Notes: generated by a model from the letters alone, not told the origin. A stretch of DNA of 64,000 bases from Owenia fusiformis (GCA_903813345.2 CAIIXF020000006.1:12468348-12532347), one strand, 5' to 3'. Shown: positions 1-11,942, counted from the stretch's first letter. Numbers and translations are program-made.

Positions 1-3000
1 CGTTAACAGCATTTTGAGCGGCATCTCTGCTTGTACTGGTTCCGCCGCACCACCTCTAATATCTTCCCTGTGGTTCCCAACCTCACAACGCGCGACAGCA
101 ACAGCTATTGCAACCATATTTGCATACCTTGGAGTAGCATTTTCATTCATAATAGGTACGAAAAATCCAAAATTCAACTTCACCTGCCTAATTTTTCTTT
201 TCTGATTATTCTCTGTTCAACGTATGTCGAAATGAAGATGTTGCCTGTACATGTAGTTGTGATTATTTACGTATTCCAAATGTTTTATTTTCATTTAGGG
301 CCTCAACTTGTAACCCAACCACCAAAAAATTGCAACTCCACATTTATAAACAAGTAAGTACTATACCTAAAACAATCTTAGTTTTAAAACGTGCTTACTT
401 TTACTGTGACAATATTACATTTTAATAATGTCTAAGGGGCAATCTTTATCGTTTTGCAGTACGTTGGTGAGAAATAATTCCTATTGCCGGATGAACGGGA
501 CTAGCATTATATGGGGTAAGTCAAGTGGTGTTTACTTATAATCATGGGCTATTATCCAATATATTTCAATTAGTGAGACTTTGAATGAAAAAGATAAAAA
601 ATAAATTGACGTGACCTCACACCGATATTCAAGCATGTTCTAGTTCCCCTTTGGAATGCCATTCCCATTCCTCAGTCAAATATGTCATGTAGCTTCGCAT
701 TATCGATGTATTACAAATGAATGTATATTCTTTGATTGTAAAGACTTGACATTTCTTTGTAGAAGAGTCATTTCTAATAAAAGAACGGAGTGAGATGATG
801 CGCCTGATGTATGTAGGTGAGAATATCACTGAAAATTCCCAAAATTCCATCAATCACTGTTCCACAGCTGGATGACTCTAACTGCAGTTAGGTTCATTCA
901 AGATGGTTACAGAAATTCTTTCGTATTCGATAAACCTCCGATAAAAATGAATGCTTAAACAACCGCGATATTGGAGAATTTTAAAGAAATGGATTCACTT
1001 AGAATAACTCTAACTGAAGTTGATGATGACGTAATTATGTAGATCAACACTTAGAGTCATTCTTATTAAGTGAAGCCGTTTTCTTTAAAATTCTGTGGAA
1101 CAGTGATCAATGATATTGAAACTTGAACATCAGTTACACCATAACATTTCACAATATTAATTATAATCATCGCATGTATTGCTTCAACATCTGACGTTTC
1201 AGTTCGAGAGAAATCCCATTTCCCACAAAACCATATGGGATCTATATATCGAAGGTCACAATTTGTTTTTAGAGTGTGGATTTTCTTGCTTCTTGTTCCT
1301 TCTTGTGATTATATATTTCCCATCAAAGCCCCCGAGCCCACCTAGTGCTAGTGCTGGCGTAGAAAGACTGGACTTTAAAGATGGTCTTCTACATTTGGTC
1401 AGGTATGACGATCTCACAAATCAAGGTGCAAACAAACATAAGAAAATAAATATTTAAAATACCATATACCTATAAACCAAACAATAAAATCAGGTTTGTA
1501 TTAATATATTGTACATGGAGGCCATCACATGTACAACAACTTCAGCAAAAGGTGATTTCAAAGCTCCAATTAAATTTCAAATAATTAGTATCCAGAATTG
1601 AATGAACACTGTCCGATTGGAACTGACAAATGGTATTTATAACGTTAAATGCCAAGTACTGTTAAATTGCTGTCATATTAAAAACATATTTTGTTTTGTA
1701 GAATGAAACAATTCTGGTTGATATTGATGGCATACGCTCTTCCGGTAGGCGTGTTCGCGGTATGGGGAAGCGTTCTTGATATTAATCTGAATCCAATCGG
1801 GGTTGGACAGGTAACTCTGTGTTTTTGCAGTCTTCCTGCCAAAGTGATACCCTGTATCAAGTAATTATATCTTAATGAGTCAATTCCAGCTAATGTATTA
1901 GTTTTTGTATTAGTCAATATTGTGGTATACCTTCAGACTGTGACCAACCACCAGGCACAGTATGATCACAATGGCACATGAATGCAAACTACAAATTATT
2001 CTTTATATTGTTTGTATACCTTGAAAAGTGGCTTGATTGTTGAAGGCCTATTTTAAAGAGTATCGTTTTTACTCATATATATTATGTATTTATAGGATGA
2101 AGCTGCTTGGATAGGGTTTTATGGTACTCTTGCTGGGTGTGTTTCTGGGCTATTAGTTTCTAGGTTGGTAAATGAATATCACTACTGATAAAACATAAAT
2201 TCAGTCTCAACTGTCTTGTAGTATCATTCATTATCAAAACCTAGAGATGTTCGAATAATCAGATCGAAGCTACACTTATCCACCCGATGTGTGTCCGACG
2301 ATGTGTGCCAAAGCGCTAAAAAAGAATGTTAAGTTTCAGCCGTTTTCACTGAGTAAATAAATCGTGTTGTTCTTATTTAGGTTAGCGGATGTGTTTTCTG
2401 GTCATTTGAAATTGATACTTATTGCACTGTGCGTCCAGTCGGTAGCATCTGTGGTATGGTATACACTCATTTGGCTACAGTACATTCCTTTTAGCTCAGG
2501 TACATAATAATTTCATACAGCATAGTTCGCCTACTAGTTCACAAATGTTACTAAAAACAGAACGAATAATACCAAATATTTCATTTTAACGAGGTATACC
2601 TGCTCCTCTTCCAAATGTGATATTCAGGCCTCGTTGAATGTCACTTGTGAATGATGCATCTACTCTTAAAAGAATGACATTTTATGTAATATTTCATGAA
2701 AAGTGACCCAGTTTTGGGCAATTATTCAATGGTCCTTTTTCCATATAGCTTTGAAATCTCGTTCAAGTCTCGTTTTTAATGAGAATTTAGGAGATCTTCA
2801 TTTTTAACCATTAAAGACTAACATTTTCTTCTATTTTATGGCATATTTGAATTCTGTGTGTATATTTCTACCAAAACAATCTTGATTTGCACCATTATTT
2901 ACCTTTATTCAAATTCGAATGATTTTATAGTTGTCTAAAAAAGGTCGGGCTAAATTCCCATTGACACAATGCTGAAAAACTAAAAGTTCATTTACTCTCA

Positions 3001-3764
3001 CAAGGATCACAATCAATTTTAATGTGAAATACAATCCACATGTCAATAAGATTATATAGTTGTATTCCAATGGTGTTTTAAGTTGATCCAAATGGAATTA
3101 CTTCTTAAATCAAGAAATTAAGTGACTCTGGTGAAACATATTCTAGCCCTACCAATACCCATGATGCCATCTATTTTCCGTTTATATGGAAAAATGTCAA
3201 TTGCTTAAAATAATGAAACATTGTATACTTTCAGCTGTTTTATATGCATCTAGTATTCTGATGGGTTTTTATATAAATGGAGCTGTTCCGTTATTTTATG
3301 AGATCGGTTGTGAAACGTGTTACCCCGTAGCAGAAGGAGTGACTGGAGGGGTGCTCACTCTGGCCAACAACTTATTTGGTATCGCCTTCCTGATTATGTT
3401 ACAAATACCAAATATAGGTGAGATATAACGTTATGAGCCGAAAAGTAATATTGTTCCACTGCAGAATCATATTTTCTGACTAACCTATTGCAAGTTTCAA
3501 GAGATTTTACATTTTCTTGGCAAAACCATATATTGATTAGACAAATGCTGAAAAAATTTGCCCATGATGGATCATTTGTTCTGACGAAATGCGCAAACAT
3601 GTCTCAAAGTGGCTCCAATCTGCACTTAAACTTTCCATTTTTCTGTTCCAGGAGTAGCGTGGATGAACTGGACATTACTTGGTGCATGTGGACTCTCAAT
3701 ACCTCTCTTGGCTTTAACTAAAACTGGATATGGAAGACTCAAACTTGACCAATATCAAACATAA
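1..3764 (+). CDS. SLC49A4: SLC49A4 (DIRC2-like) MFS transporter, 5' end missing
   Basis: Coding exons, phase checked: <1-155, 299-353, a small exon at 460, 1203-1402, 1702-1810, 2096-2163, 2381-2499, 3235-3417 and 3652-3764 (stop TAA). The translation follows the SLC49 family closely. It has the FPTSQRATATAIA motif of the fourth/fifth helices, the YFPSKPPSPPS linker between the two six-helix halves, ALPVGVFAVWGSVLD, AAWIGFYGTLAGC, and YPVAEGVTGGVLTLANN near the C-terminus. Among SLC49 members the linker and C-terminal half fit SLC49A4 best rather than FLVCR1/2. Vertebrate SLC49A4 is a lysosomal 12-helix major-facilitator protein reported to export pyridoxine. The function here is inferred. 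Roughly the first third of the protein lies before the window. A 477-bp transposon sits about 30 bp upstream of the exon at 3235. The gene converges on the PH/R-SNARE gene, stop to stop about 0.7 kb apart. Confidence 0.88.
460..466 (+). other. Candidate 7-nt microexon of SLC49A4
   Basis: The exon at 299-353 ends in phase 2 and the exon at 1203 starts in phase 0, so they cannot join directly with their best splice sites. A 7-nt exon (tacgttg) between the acceptor ttttgcag and the donor gtgaga repairs the frame exactly. The alternative donor gtaagt at 516 gives a 56-nt exon that does not join in frame. Skipping the exon and using a weak acceptor at 1211 is another in-frame option. Confidence 0.45.
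2727..3203. mobile_element. Non-autonomous DNA transposon, copy 1
   Basis: The element is bounded by imperfect terminal inverted repeats (CAATGGTCCTTTTTCCATAT and the complement of TATATGGAAAAATGTCAATT). Its body is clearly similar to 14470-14945, including the shared stretches AAGGTCGGGCTAAAT and ACCATTAA. It lies in an intron of SLC49A4 and carries no coding capacity. Confidence 0.75.
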
Positions 3765-3770
3765 AATAAA
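3765..3770 (+). terminator. Poly(A) signal of SLC49A4
   Basis: AATAAA directly follows the TAA stop codon. This implies a very short 3' UTR unless a later signal is used. Confidence 0.6.
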
Positions 3771-4448
3771 TCAATTGTATATTTGTACATAATTTCTGGT
3801 TACCGTCGTGATTTGAGCTCATTTTTGGACGATGCGTGCGGGAATTTGTTGACACTTTCTATGTAAGATAGAAAATACGTAAATACCTAGATTCATAAGA
3901 ATCCAAAAGAACTTAGCTTATATCTGCGTCGAGAAGTGTGGATAGGGAGTGATATGCATTTTAACTTCTAGAATGAAGGTACTGGTGGAACGAAAACATT
4001 TTTGAAAAAAGTGCTGCGCCTGCACATTTTCAGGAAAGTATCATATCATTGTCTGTTTTAAGTATATCTTGTAAGAGATCAATGGCAATCCAGAATTGTT
4101 GAGAAACTTGAAAGAATTTGTAATGTTAAAAAGGCAGCCATTTTCTTAAAATATCAGCATTTCCTTGAGTTACCATTGACCTTTCACAAAATATGCTAAA
4201 ATCTTGCTCGCGGGCAAAAAGTATGTACAAAGATGTCATATATTATATGGCTGTGGCCACAGGTATAAGCAATACAATACGGATATTCATATTCACAAAC
4301 CATGATCCTTGATCTGTCCAATCAAAACTGCCAAAATACCACCTAAACTAGCTTTGTTGACTGCTGAATTTGTGTCCAATAAATATATGCCATTTAAACA
4401 ATCGTGCAGATTGACTTTCCAAAATGTTAATGATGTGGAAATGACACT
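3771..4448. other. Convergent intergenic spacer
   Basis: AT-rich spacer between the 3' ends of SLC49A4 (+) and the PH/R-SNARE gene (-). I see no exon, repeat pair or RNA gene in it. Confidence 0.5.
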
Positions 4449-7400
4449 TTAAACAGCAGTGACTATTCTAACATCATCTGGTTGTCCCTTTATTTTATTC
4501 TTGTATTCCTCAAAATAATCCATGTCGTCCATGTCCTTGTTACTTTTTCCTGCCTTTCGAAGTCTTTTAGGTATGCAACAGCAGCAGCAGAAACGTTTCC
4601 AACAAGGTAAATTTTGGTAATGTAGATGGGCAGCTACCATGGAAAATTGTTGTGACTGTAATTAATGGAGGTTAAGCATTTTAGAAAGAGCATAACACCA
4701 TTGATACACATGGGTGAAGTATACTAATCTAGTATTCCGGTGGTACATGGTTTCGTGGATAAACTGAGGGTACTACCATGTACATCTTTAAATGGTATAA
4801 TCGGACATGGCGTGAAGAACTATGCAATACCTTAGTTCTATTGTTTGACACCCCGTTCATGTGCAATTATCAATATATTGCTAGACACCCCATATATGCA
4901 TCTCGTGGCATTTTGACACCCTGTATGTGCACTTAATGTTGGACATGTGTATATTTGCAATAAGTACAATTGTAGGACACCATGTACATGTATATGTGCA
5001 CTTAATGGATGGTACTGTTGGACACCCACTCAGTTTATGTGTGTTGGTAACTGTTGCACAACATGTATATAATTACAGGGTGGGCCAAAAAAAACCAATA
5101 CCCAACTTCAAATCAGGATAAAAATAGTTACATTCAATATGGTACATTGACTTACATACCATTTTAAAGGTTATACAATTTCAAACAATTTGGTATATAA
5201 CACTATGTCATGAAATCAATAGTAAAGTTTTATTATACTTATTTGGGAGGCCGGGTCACTATTTAAGGTCTCCAGATTTAAGGGAGAAAATAGTAAATCT
5301 GCGGAATTATGTTAATTTTTTATTTATAGAATATCATTCTTTTGTTAGGTGAATACATGCTTGGATACTGATATTTTCATCATTGTTTGACTAAATTTAT
5401 TGTTTATGAATTTCAGTGTTGTTTAATTACATTTTACACTTTATTTATTTAAACAATTTTCACAATTGCTCAATATACCTCCACCCCCTCCCCTATGCAT
5501 CAACAATAAGCTTCAAGTGGTAGCGCAATCTATCAATAACATTATTGAGAGATTTCTGTTGCAATTCATTTCAGCACTTTAGGATTCTGTTTCAGCACAT
5601 CAAAGCTGTTTATTGGATGCTTTTGATTGTACCATTTCCTCGAGATGGCTCCATGTATCGTAATCAAACAAATTACATGTAGCATCGGGGCTGTTGGGTG
5701 GCCAAGCATCGAGATCAATCAAACTGACACCTTGTTTGCAAAGGAATGCCAATGTCTCTTGAGATCTATGGTATGAGGCAATGTCTTGTTGGAAAATAAA
5801 ATCCTCGTCACATATACGTTTAATGTCTTTTAACAGACACCCTTTGAGTACTAATTGATAATAAACAACACTAAAATTCATAAACAATAAGTTTAGTCAC
5901 ACAATATGCAAATATACAAGCATTTATTCACCTAACAAAATGATATTCTATAAATAAAAAAATTAACATTATTCCGCAGATTTACTATTTTCTCCCTCAA
6001 ATCTGGATACCTTAAATACTGACCCGGCCTCCCAAATAAGCATAATAAAACTTTAATATTGATTTCATGACATAGTGTTATATACCAAATTGTTCGAAAT
6101 TGGATAACCTTTAAAATGATATATAAATCAGTGTATCATATTGAACATAGCTATTCTCAGTCTGATTTAAAGTTGGGTATTGGTTTTTTTTGGCCCACCC
6201 TGTATATAAGTAGTTTATATCCAAAGAACATGTGTGCGTTTTTATATATGTTATTATATAAAATATAACATATTTACAAAGACGTGATATCGTTGGGGCA
6301 ATGAAAGGAAGACTAACTTACACTCTCGCTAAGGGTAGAAGCCCTGTGATTCAGCTCTTCCACACTCACCCGTCTTCGCATTAAACGTTCCACCTGGTCT
6401 CGCATGATCTGCTCCGTTTGATCAACCTCATCTTGCAATCTTTTGACCTGAGGTACATTTTGTACATTATCATCAGTAGTATACATCTTTTGATCCCTTC
6501 AGAGATCGACCGATAGATTTATTGTAACATTGTAAGATGCAGGTTAATAGAAAGGCATCTTGGCATTTCAACGTTTTTAAAGAAAACAACATCTAGTTAT
6601 CTTAATAACTTTTAACCGCTTTCTAACTATTCTAATGTAGGACTTTGAAGGTTCGAAATATGCAAATCATAACATCACAATTCAAGTAACCATTTACGAT
6701 TACAACAATTGCGATCACCTATTTGATCTTCTGTGTACCGTACCCGTAAGTTGGTAATAGTATTTTTAATGAGTTTCATGTACTTCAGTTTCTCTTCCTT
6801 TGAGCTGCCACTGAGTATGATTGTCTTCTTTGGACACTGGATTTGCCAGGCATTTGTTAAACCTTTAAAAGAAACAACGTGGATTAACCACATATAATCA
6901 CAGTATAGACGATAATACGAAAAGTAGCTCGGTTTTTCAATAAGAAAATCAAAGGACATACACAAACATGTGTACAAAATAAGTATGACTAGTATCTGAA
7001 ACAAAGTGCCGACAAATGTAGAGGGACAAAAACATAACCTTTCAGATAAAACAATCTGTATTTCAAAGATTTCCGTTGCTCAGCGTTACACATTTTGTTT
7101 CATGACCTCATTACAAAGGAACAAGTTACAATAGTTCAGAATAGGAAATAAAATAACAATGAACTGCATGTAATAGTCTAAAACATTAATAAATAGCCTT
7201 GTGAAGCACAATTTTCATCATTATAAAAATACAACATTACTTACTTTTGGAATCAGGGAGATTTTTAAGTTTGGCATTTATTAGTGGAACAACGTCTTTC
7301 AAGGCAGACTAAAATACATAAACACAAAACAATACTCAAAGATAAGAATTAAACCCAGAACTTAGTGAACTGTAGGTGAAACTATGGACGAAAAACGAAT

Positions 7401-8819
7401 GTAATAAATCACGATCGTCTGCATAAATGTTCACACATATGGAAAAAGACTAAATAAAATTAGTCACCTTTCTGCTTCTCTCCTCTGCAATATGTACCAA
7501 TATGTCATTGAATAGTAAGAACTTCCTAGGGACGCCTTTACAGGTCTTGCTGGAGGCATGGATTTTAATAAGAGTCATTTCCTCAAGCAAAGCTCGGCCA
7601 TGTGTTTTGAGTTCTTTACCAGATTCTCCTATCAATTCTTCGATGTATTCAGAAAGTTCGTCGGTAGATGCTACAAGTAATATTGTTTAAATCCATGCCA
7701 CTAACGTCAAGAACATATTGCAACAAAAAATGCAATTATAAAATTGTATTAACCGATAAAGCATCAACTGATATGACTAGATTTTGCGAGATGCATTCAC
7801 AGATGACTGTATTAAAAAAGAAAAAGGCGTGGAATCATTAATCAATAGAACTAGTAGTACCTTAATATTTATATAGGCCATTAGTGAAGTAATGAGGGTA
7901 ACATTAAGATTTCTATTCCACGCGCACACGGATTTACCATTATAGAAGGCGATGATAACATACGGTTTGTACCTTCGAATTGCCAAGTTGGAACGTGAAG
8001 AAAGTCATGAGAAAAGGAGCACGCTCCAGATAACTTCACAAAAACTCCATTCTTCGCTTTCTTTATCCCCTTGTCTTTGTTAGCCAGATCTTTTATATTA
8101 ATCGCTATTGTTTTCTCTCTAAGGCCATCTTGTCGTTTGATATCAACCTCAATGTCACCAGAGATGTTTAATTCGATATCAAAATCAAATGCCTCATGAT
8201 GTATATTCCCTCGAAGATGTACGGTTGTTTTGGTAAATCTTGGTACTGGGACCTGTATTCCAACTTTTTCAGTTGTCGCTTCATTGAGGTCAATACCGAC
8301 AGTGTCATTTCTCTCAGTCTGTTGGAGCTTAGATATATCAAACTCAAAGGTTGTGCGACTTGTTTTACTTTTGGGTAACTCCACGGTGTGCTGTAACGGA
8401 ATATCACGTACGTTGTGTAGAGTTACATTACAAGTATGAGTCAACGTTACAACATCCTTGAATTCTATGGTTTTAGTTTCATTATTTCCGTTGATAAATG
8501 AGCTCTCTGAATATACCTTTGGGATCGTTTCTTCGTTTCTAGCACCATCTCTGAATTTCAATTTACTTGTTATGCTTAATCCTGAAAAATTAATATGATC
8601 AATACATTTAGCATCGTCTAGTTTTCGCTTCAAGTGATGCTGTACTAGTTTTGGAAGGTCTAGATCCATTGTTAGACGTGTTGATACCAAACTGTCGGTC
8701 TTAGAATCAGACAATTCTAATTTATATGAAGGGAGTTTTTGAAGTACATGTACATTTCTACACTTCATCTCATGGTCAACATATATCATGTATTTTGATA
8801 ATTGATAAACAAAATACAT
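4449..8819 (-). CDS. PH domain / R-SNARE protein with C-terminal cysteine cluster
   Basis: Six exons on the minus strand: 8819-7973, 7670-7468, 7308-7245, 6862-6744, 6447-6322 and 4655-4449. All junctions keep frame and sum to 1566 nt (521 aa plus stop). Residues 1-282 are one exon, beta-strand rich and unrecognised. Residues about 300-410 form a PH domain closest to the Phafin/FGD type (PRKFLLFNDILVHI, VPLINAKLKNLPD, AWQIQCPKKTIILSG, then a closing helix). Residues 412-470 are a full synaptobrevin-type R-SNARE helix (RLQDEVDQTEQIMRDQVERL, then SQQFSMVAAHLH) with the zero-layer arginine at about 427. In place of a membrane span comes CWKRFCCCCC (Cys 471 and 476-480) followed by basic KRLRK, then an acidic tail. 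The cysteines look like palmitoylation sites. The layout recalls amisyn (STXBP6: PH plus R-SNARE), but this protein is longer and Cys-ended. The start ATG directly follows a strong acceptor (ctctgttctag), so a 5' UTR exon or further coding exons may lie upstream. The donor at 6744 (CGG|GTACGG) is the weakest junction. Confidence 0.8.
5076..6202 (-). mobile_element. Tc1/mariner-like transposon with ~250-bp inverted repeats, decayed
   Basis: The ends are CAGGGTGGGCCAAAAAAA and its inverse, flanked by TA on both sides, the expected Tc1/mariner target. The inverted similarity extends about 250 bp inward from each end, through the shared AATTTGGTATATAACACTA and GGGAGGCCGGGTCA. The middle carries a transposase remnant. 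It sits in the last intron of the PH/R-SNARE gene, in the same orientation. Confidence 0.85.
5600..5887 (-). pseudogene. Tc1/mariner DDE transposase fragment
   Basis: An approximately 95-codon open stretch shows the C-terminal catalytic part of a DDE transposase: FQQDIASYHRSQETLAFL and DLDAWPPNSPDATCNLFDYD. The second aspartate is in FQQD, and the PPNSPD segment is typical before the third acidic residue. The full family protein is over 300 residues, so this is a deletion remnant that is not expected to be active. Confidence 0.85.
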
Positions 8820-9170
8820 CTAGAACAGAGAAAAATATTACTAAATAGATTATCATATTTGATAGTGCTATTATAGTGTTATCAACAATGACAGTACCTC
8901 TTTTTAAACAAAGCCTTTATTAAACATTAACCTTTGTAATTACTTCAATCTGTCCCTATCCTGTGTGCAGGGTCTATAGCTAATTCGAACATGACTGTAT
9001 TCACGCCTTCTATAAACTGTAATCAAAGTCAATGCTTCAGCTGGGTTATATTCGAGTATAATAACCCAGTTAAAACGTGTAATGTGTGACGTCATAACGG
9101 TGGGTCGTAGTAATGGCGGATCATGATGAATTATTCGAAACAATTTGGTGAATTTTCATGTTCGAATCGT
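8820..9170. promoter_or_regulatory. Upstream region of the PH/R-SNARE gene, with a palindromic CRE site
   Basis: The region just upstream of the first coding exon contains a perfect CRE/ATF palindrome TGACGTCA at 9087-9094 in a locally CpG-richer stretch. On the plus strand, ATGGCGGATCATGATG begins at 9113 and runs 12 codons to a possible donor (TTTG|GTGAAT). This could be a tiny first exon of an unrelated plus-strand transcript. Which gene the site serves cannot be decided from sequence. Confidence 0.35.
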
Positions 9171-9340
9171 AATATAGACCTCAGAGCAGGGTTACTAGTT
9201 TCGAATAACACGCCGCTGGTCTCGGCACAAAGCTTTCGAACCCCTCACTCCCTTCGGTCGTTCGGGGTACAGAAAACGTTTGTGCCGAGACCACCTGGGT
9301 GTTATTCGAAACTAGAAACCCTGCTCTTTGGTCTATATTT
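9171..9340. repeat. Hairpin element, ~170 bp
   Basis: The outer arms AATATAGACC...GGTCTATATT enclose inner arms TTCGAATAACAC...GTGTTATTCGAA and GGTCTCGGCACAAA with its complement. The whole piece can fold into one long hairpin. It has no coding content. Confidence 0.8.
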
Positions 9341-9555
9341 CTTAAATAAAGAATACATTATGAGAACTTTATGAGTGATTATTATACATCACAATAGACA
9401 GGTTGTCTACCTAAGTGTGAAGCCGCATTGATTATTTCAAATATTTGAATACTGCATATCGGACAAAAGCAACAAAAAGAAACTTTATGTGTGAAACAAT
9501 TTACAGAAGCTCTGGCAACTCATGTGAGGCTGTCACAACAATATATATCTCCCTG

Positions 9556-9849
9556 TATCTCATACTTGAGTGGGTTTGGGGTAGATATCACCCGGGAATA
9601 TATATCGTATCTGAGGAGCGGGCAGGATATATTGTATATGTCCCGCTCCAGGCCAAATGCGGGCAGATATAATATATCCATCCCGCTCCCGGGAATTTTT
9701 CAAAAGTTTAAAAAAGTTTACAAAAAAAAATGTTACAATTTCATTGTATTGAACAAAAAGAATATTACGAAAATGTTAAATATAAATATCTTGTCATTTG
9801 AAAAAGGTGGAAAAGGTTATATCTATCCTAAACCCACTCAAGTATGAGA
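9556..9849. repeat. MITE with ~30-bp inverted ends
   Basis: The ends TCATACTTGAGTGGGTTT and AAACCCACTCAAGTATGA are inverse to each other. The interior repeats motifs around CCCGGGAATATATA and GCGGGCAGATATAATATA. Confidence 0.75.
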
Positions 9850-9856
9850 TACACCA

Positions 9857-9966
9857 GTTATGCACGGTCGGTTTGGATACATGGAATATCCCTTGGGATA
9901 TACAATACATATTGTATATCCCTCGGGATATTCCCTGTATCCAAAACCTCCGAGTGCATAACCCCT
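9857..9966. repeat. Hairpin element, ~110 bp
   Basis: A near-perfect inverted repeat is centred on ATACAATACATATTGTAT. The arms run GTTATGCAC...GTGCATAAC and include GGGATAT on both sides. It directly follows the MITE ending at 9849. Confidence 0.8.
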
Positions 9967-11810
9967 ATGTATTCCATACCTGATGAGGTTTCAGGGACAT
10001 ATTAACCGGGAATATATTCCATATCCGGGCAAATATTTTTCGTAAGTCCCGCTCCGGGACATATAAATCGTATGACCCGCTCAAAAAAGAAATTTTGAAA
10101 AAAAAAATTTAAAAATAAATTCGGGAAAAAAAATTGAAAAAAATTGTGTAAAAAAATTATGCAAAAAAAATTTTGAAAAAATGTTAATATTGTCTAAGAA
10201 AAGTCCATAATGAATGAAGGAATTGTTCTTTATAGGCATTCAGTAATTTTGAAAGCTACTGCACAGATGTTCTGCACATGTCAAGGTCGTAAACTTTCTG
10301 CTTACTTTTTAACGTTTCTTAACTTTTACATGACTTTATACGAAAAATGATGATCTCTCATCAAATAAAAAATAAGGTAAAACTTTAGATTTAGACAAAG
10401 TGGGCGTGCCGGAAATAAATTGGTCTTCAATCACTGTCAGTATTGCCTAAGCGACTGGATGCTTAGTAATAAATAAAGTGAAGTTTTGTGGCCGCTTATC
10501 GTCTGTTACCGCATGGACCTATATGTCCATGGTTACCGCAACCACGGAAATGGTCTGATCTCTTCGCATAGGGTGTATTTATACTTAATTCACAGTTTTA
10601 CCCGCTTTACCTATGTGTGTTCCTATCTTTCAAATTAATTATCAGCTAAAAATTTGAATATCGTTATTTTTCTTTTCGTATTTCTTTACGGATTTCCAAA
10701 GAGTTATATTGTTTTAAATAAAATAGCATCTTATATAATTTGGCAATACAATTTATCTAGTTTTGTTATCTCGTTGTAAACGAGCTGAGACAAGTTTGGT
10801 GTTTGTAGTTATAGTTCACAAATAGGATATCGCTGGATTTGACATTTTCAAGTGACAGAATAGTTTAATTATTTATATGTTCGAAATGTATTTCTTTTTA
10901 AATGTTGATTATATGACAGTACACCAATGTGTCTTAATTCCAAATTACATGTGCATTTGATTCAAAAATAATTATTCTTGAAATATCATTACCTCAAACG
11001 CCCGTCAATGTACCAACAACAATGTATCATCAACACAGGAAAGGAAACTTCAATGGATCCAAGGTCATTCCTTCTGCAGTTGTCAAGGTGACAACTTGAC
11101 TTTACAGATTGAAAATGATGCTTTGCCACATTGACCCTTGCAAAAAGTTTAATTGAAAATGTTAGTGATTTTAAGTGACACGGTAGGAAATATTTTGCAA
11201 ATTGTGAAAATAATTTAAAACCCAAAACTCAATGAATCGTGGAATAACCATTCAGGAACTTTCGGGCGTTGTTCCCTAAAATTAACACTCGATGCTGCGG
11301 ATCTCGTGCTGGAAAGCAGCACTTTCGAGGAATGGTCATTCTACATTGCAAGTGTCCAGGGTTTATATCCTTAATTTACTGAATTTAATTAACACGTATA
11401 ATTGGATAGGGAGACGGTAGATACTAAGCAAAATAGCACTTTTGTAACAATATAATCACATGATAATTACGAAAATTCTCTCATAATGGCAAAATGCACG
11501 AGGGTTGAGCGATAAGTGATAAGTGGGAGAGGGCGAGGGAGGGAGAGATTGGAGAGAGTGGTTTTCAAGTACATGTATTGTTTGAAACTTACAATGTCAA
11601 AGCTCTTATCCATGTTGACTGTAACTCAAAAACTAATTCAATATTTGAAATACTTCAAGTGTCACTTGATCACGCGACTTGATCAGAATATCAGAAGTGT
11701 TCCTCTCTGATTTATTATCTTCACTCCTGATCTGTGTAAGCTACCCAATCATAGTTTGATCAAACATACTCTTTGAGTTATTGCACTTCAAATAACCTCA
11801 TGGGGACATG
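9967..11810. other. Intergenic stretch without recognised genes
   Basis: AT-rich DNA with a degenerate repeat of ccgggaatatattcc type near 10000-10080, poly-A tracts near 10090-10180, a small palindrome CATGGACCTATATGTCCATG at 10513, and a loose inverted repeat (GAATAACCATTC / GAATGGTCATTC) at about 11238-11345. I see no coding exon. Confidence 0.45.
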
Positions 11811-11942
11811 TATAAAAGGAAGGGTCAATCAAATTCTTCATCTTATTTCTAAGTAATCTTCAATCGTCTTTGGAGCTGGAACCAGTTTTACTTGTTCCAA
11901 TTTGGCATTCCTTGACTAGACGGCATTGAGGAGAACGAAAAG
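11811..11942 (+). promoter_or_regulatory. TATA promoter and putative non-coding first exon of SLC34
   Basis: TATAAAAGGA at 11811-11820 is a consensus TATA box. About 30 bp later a stretch free of long ORFs runs to a good splice donor, GAACGAAAAG|GTAATG, at 11942. The first coding exon of SLC34 (17026) opens with an acceptor one base before its ATG, so the gene needs an upstream non-coding exon, and this is the best candidate on the plus strand. The link is inferred. Confidence 0.45.
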
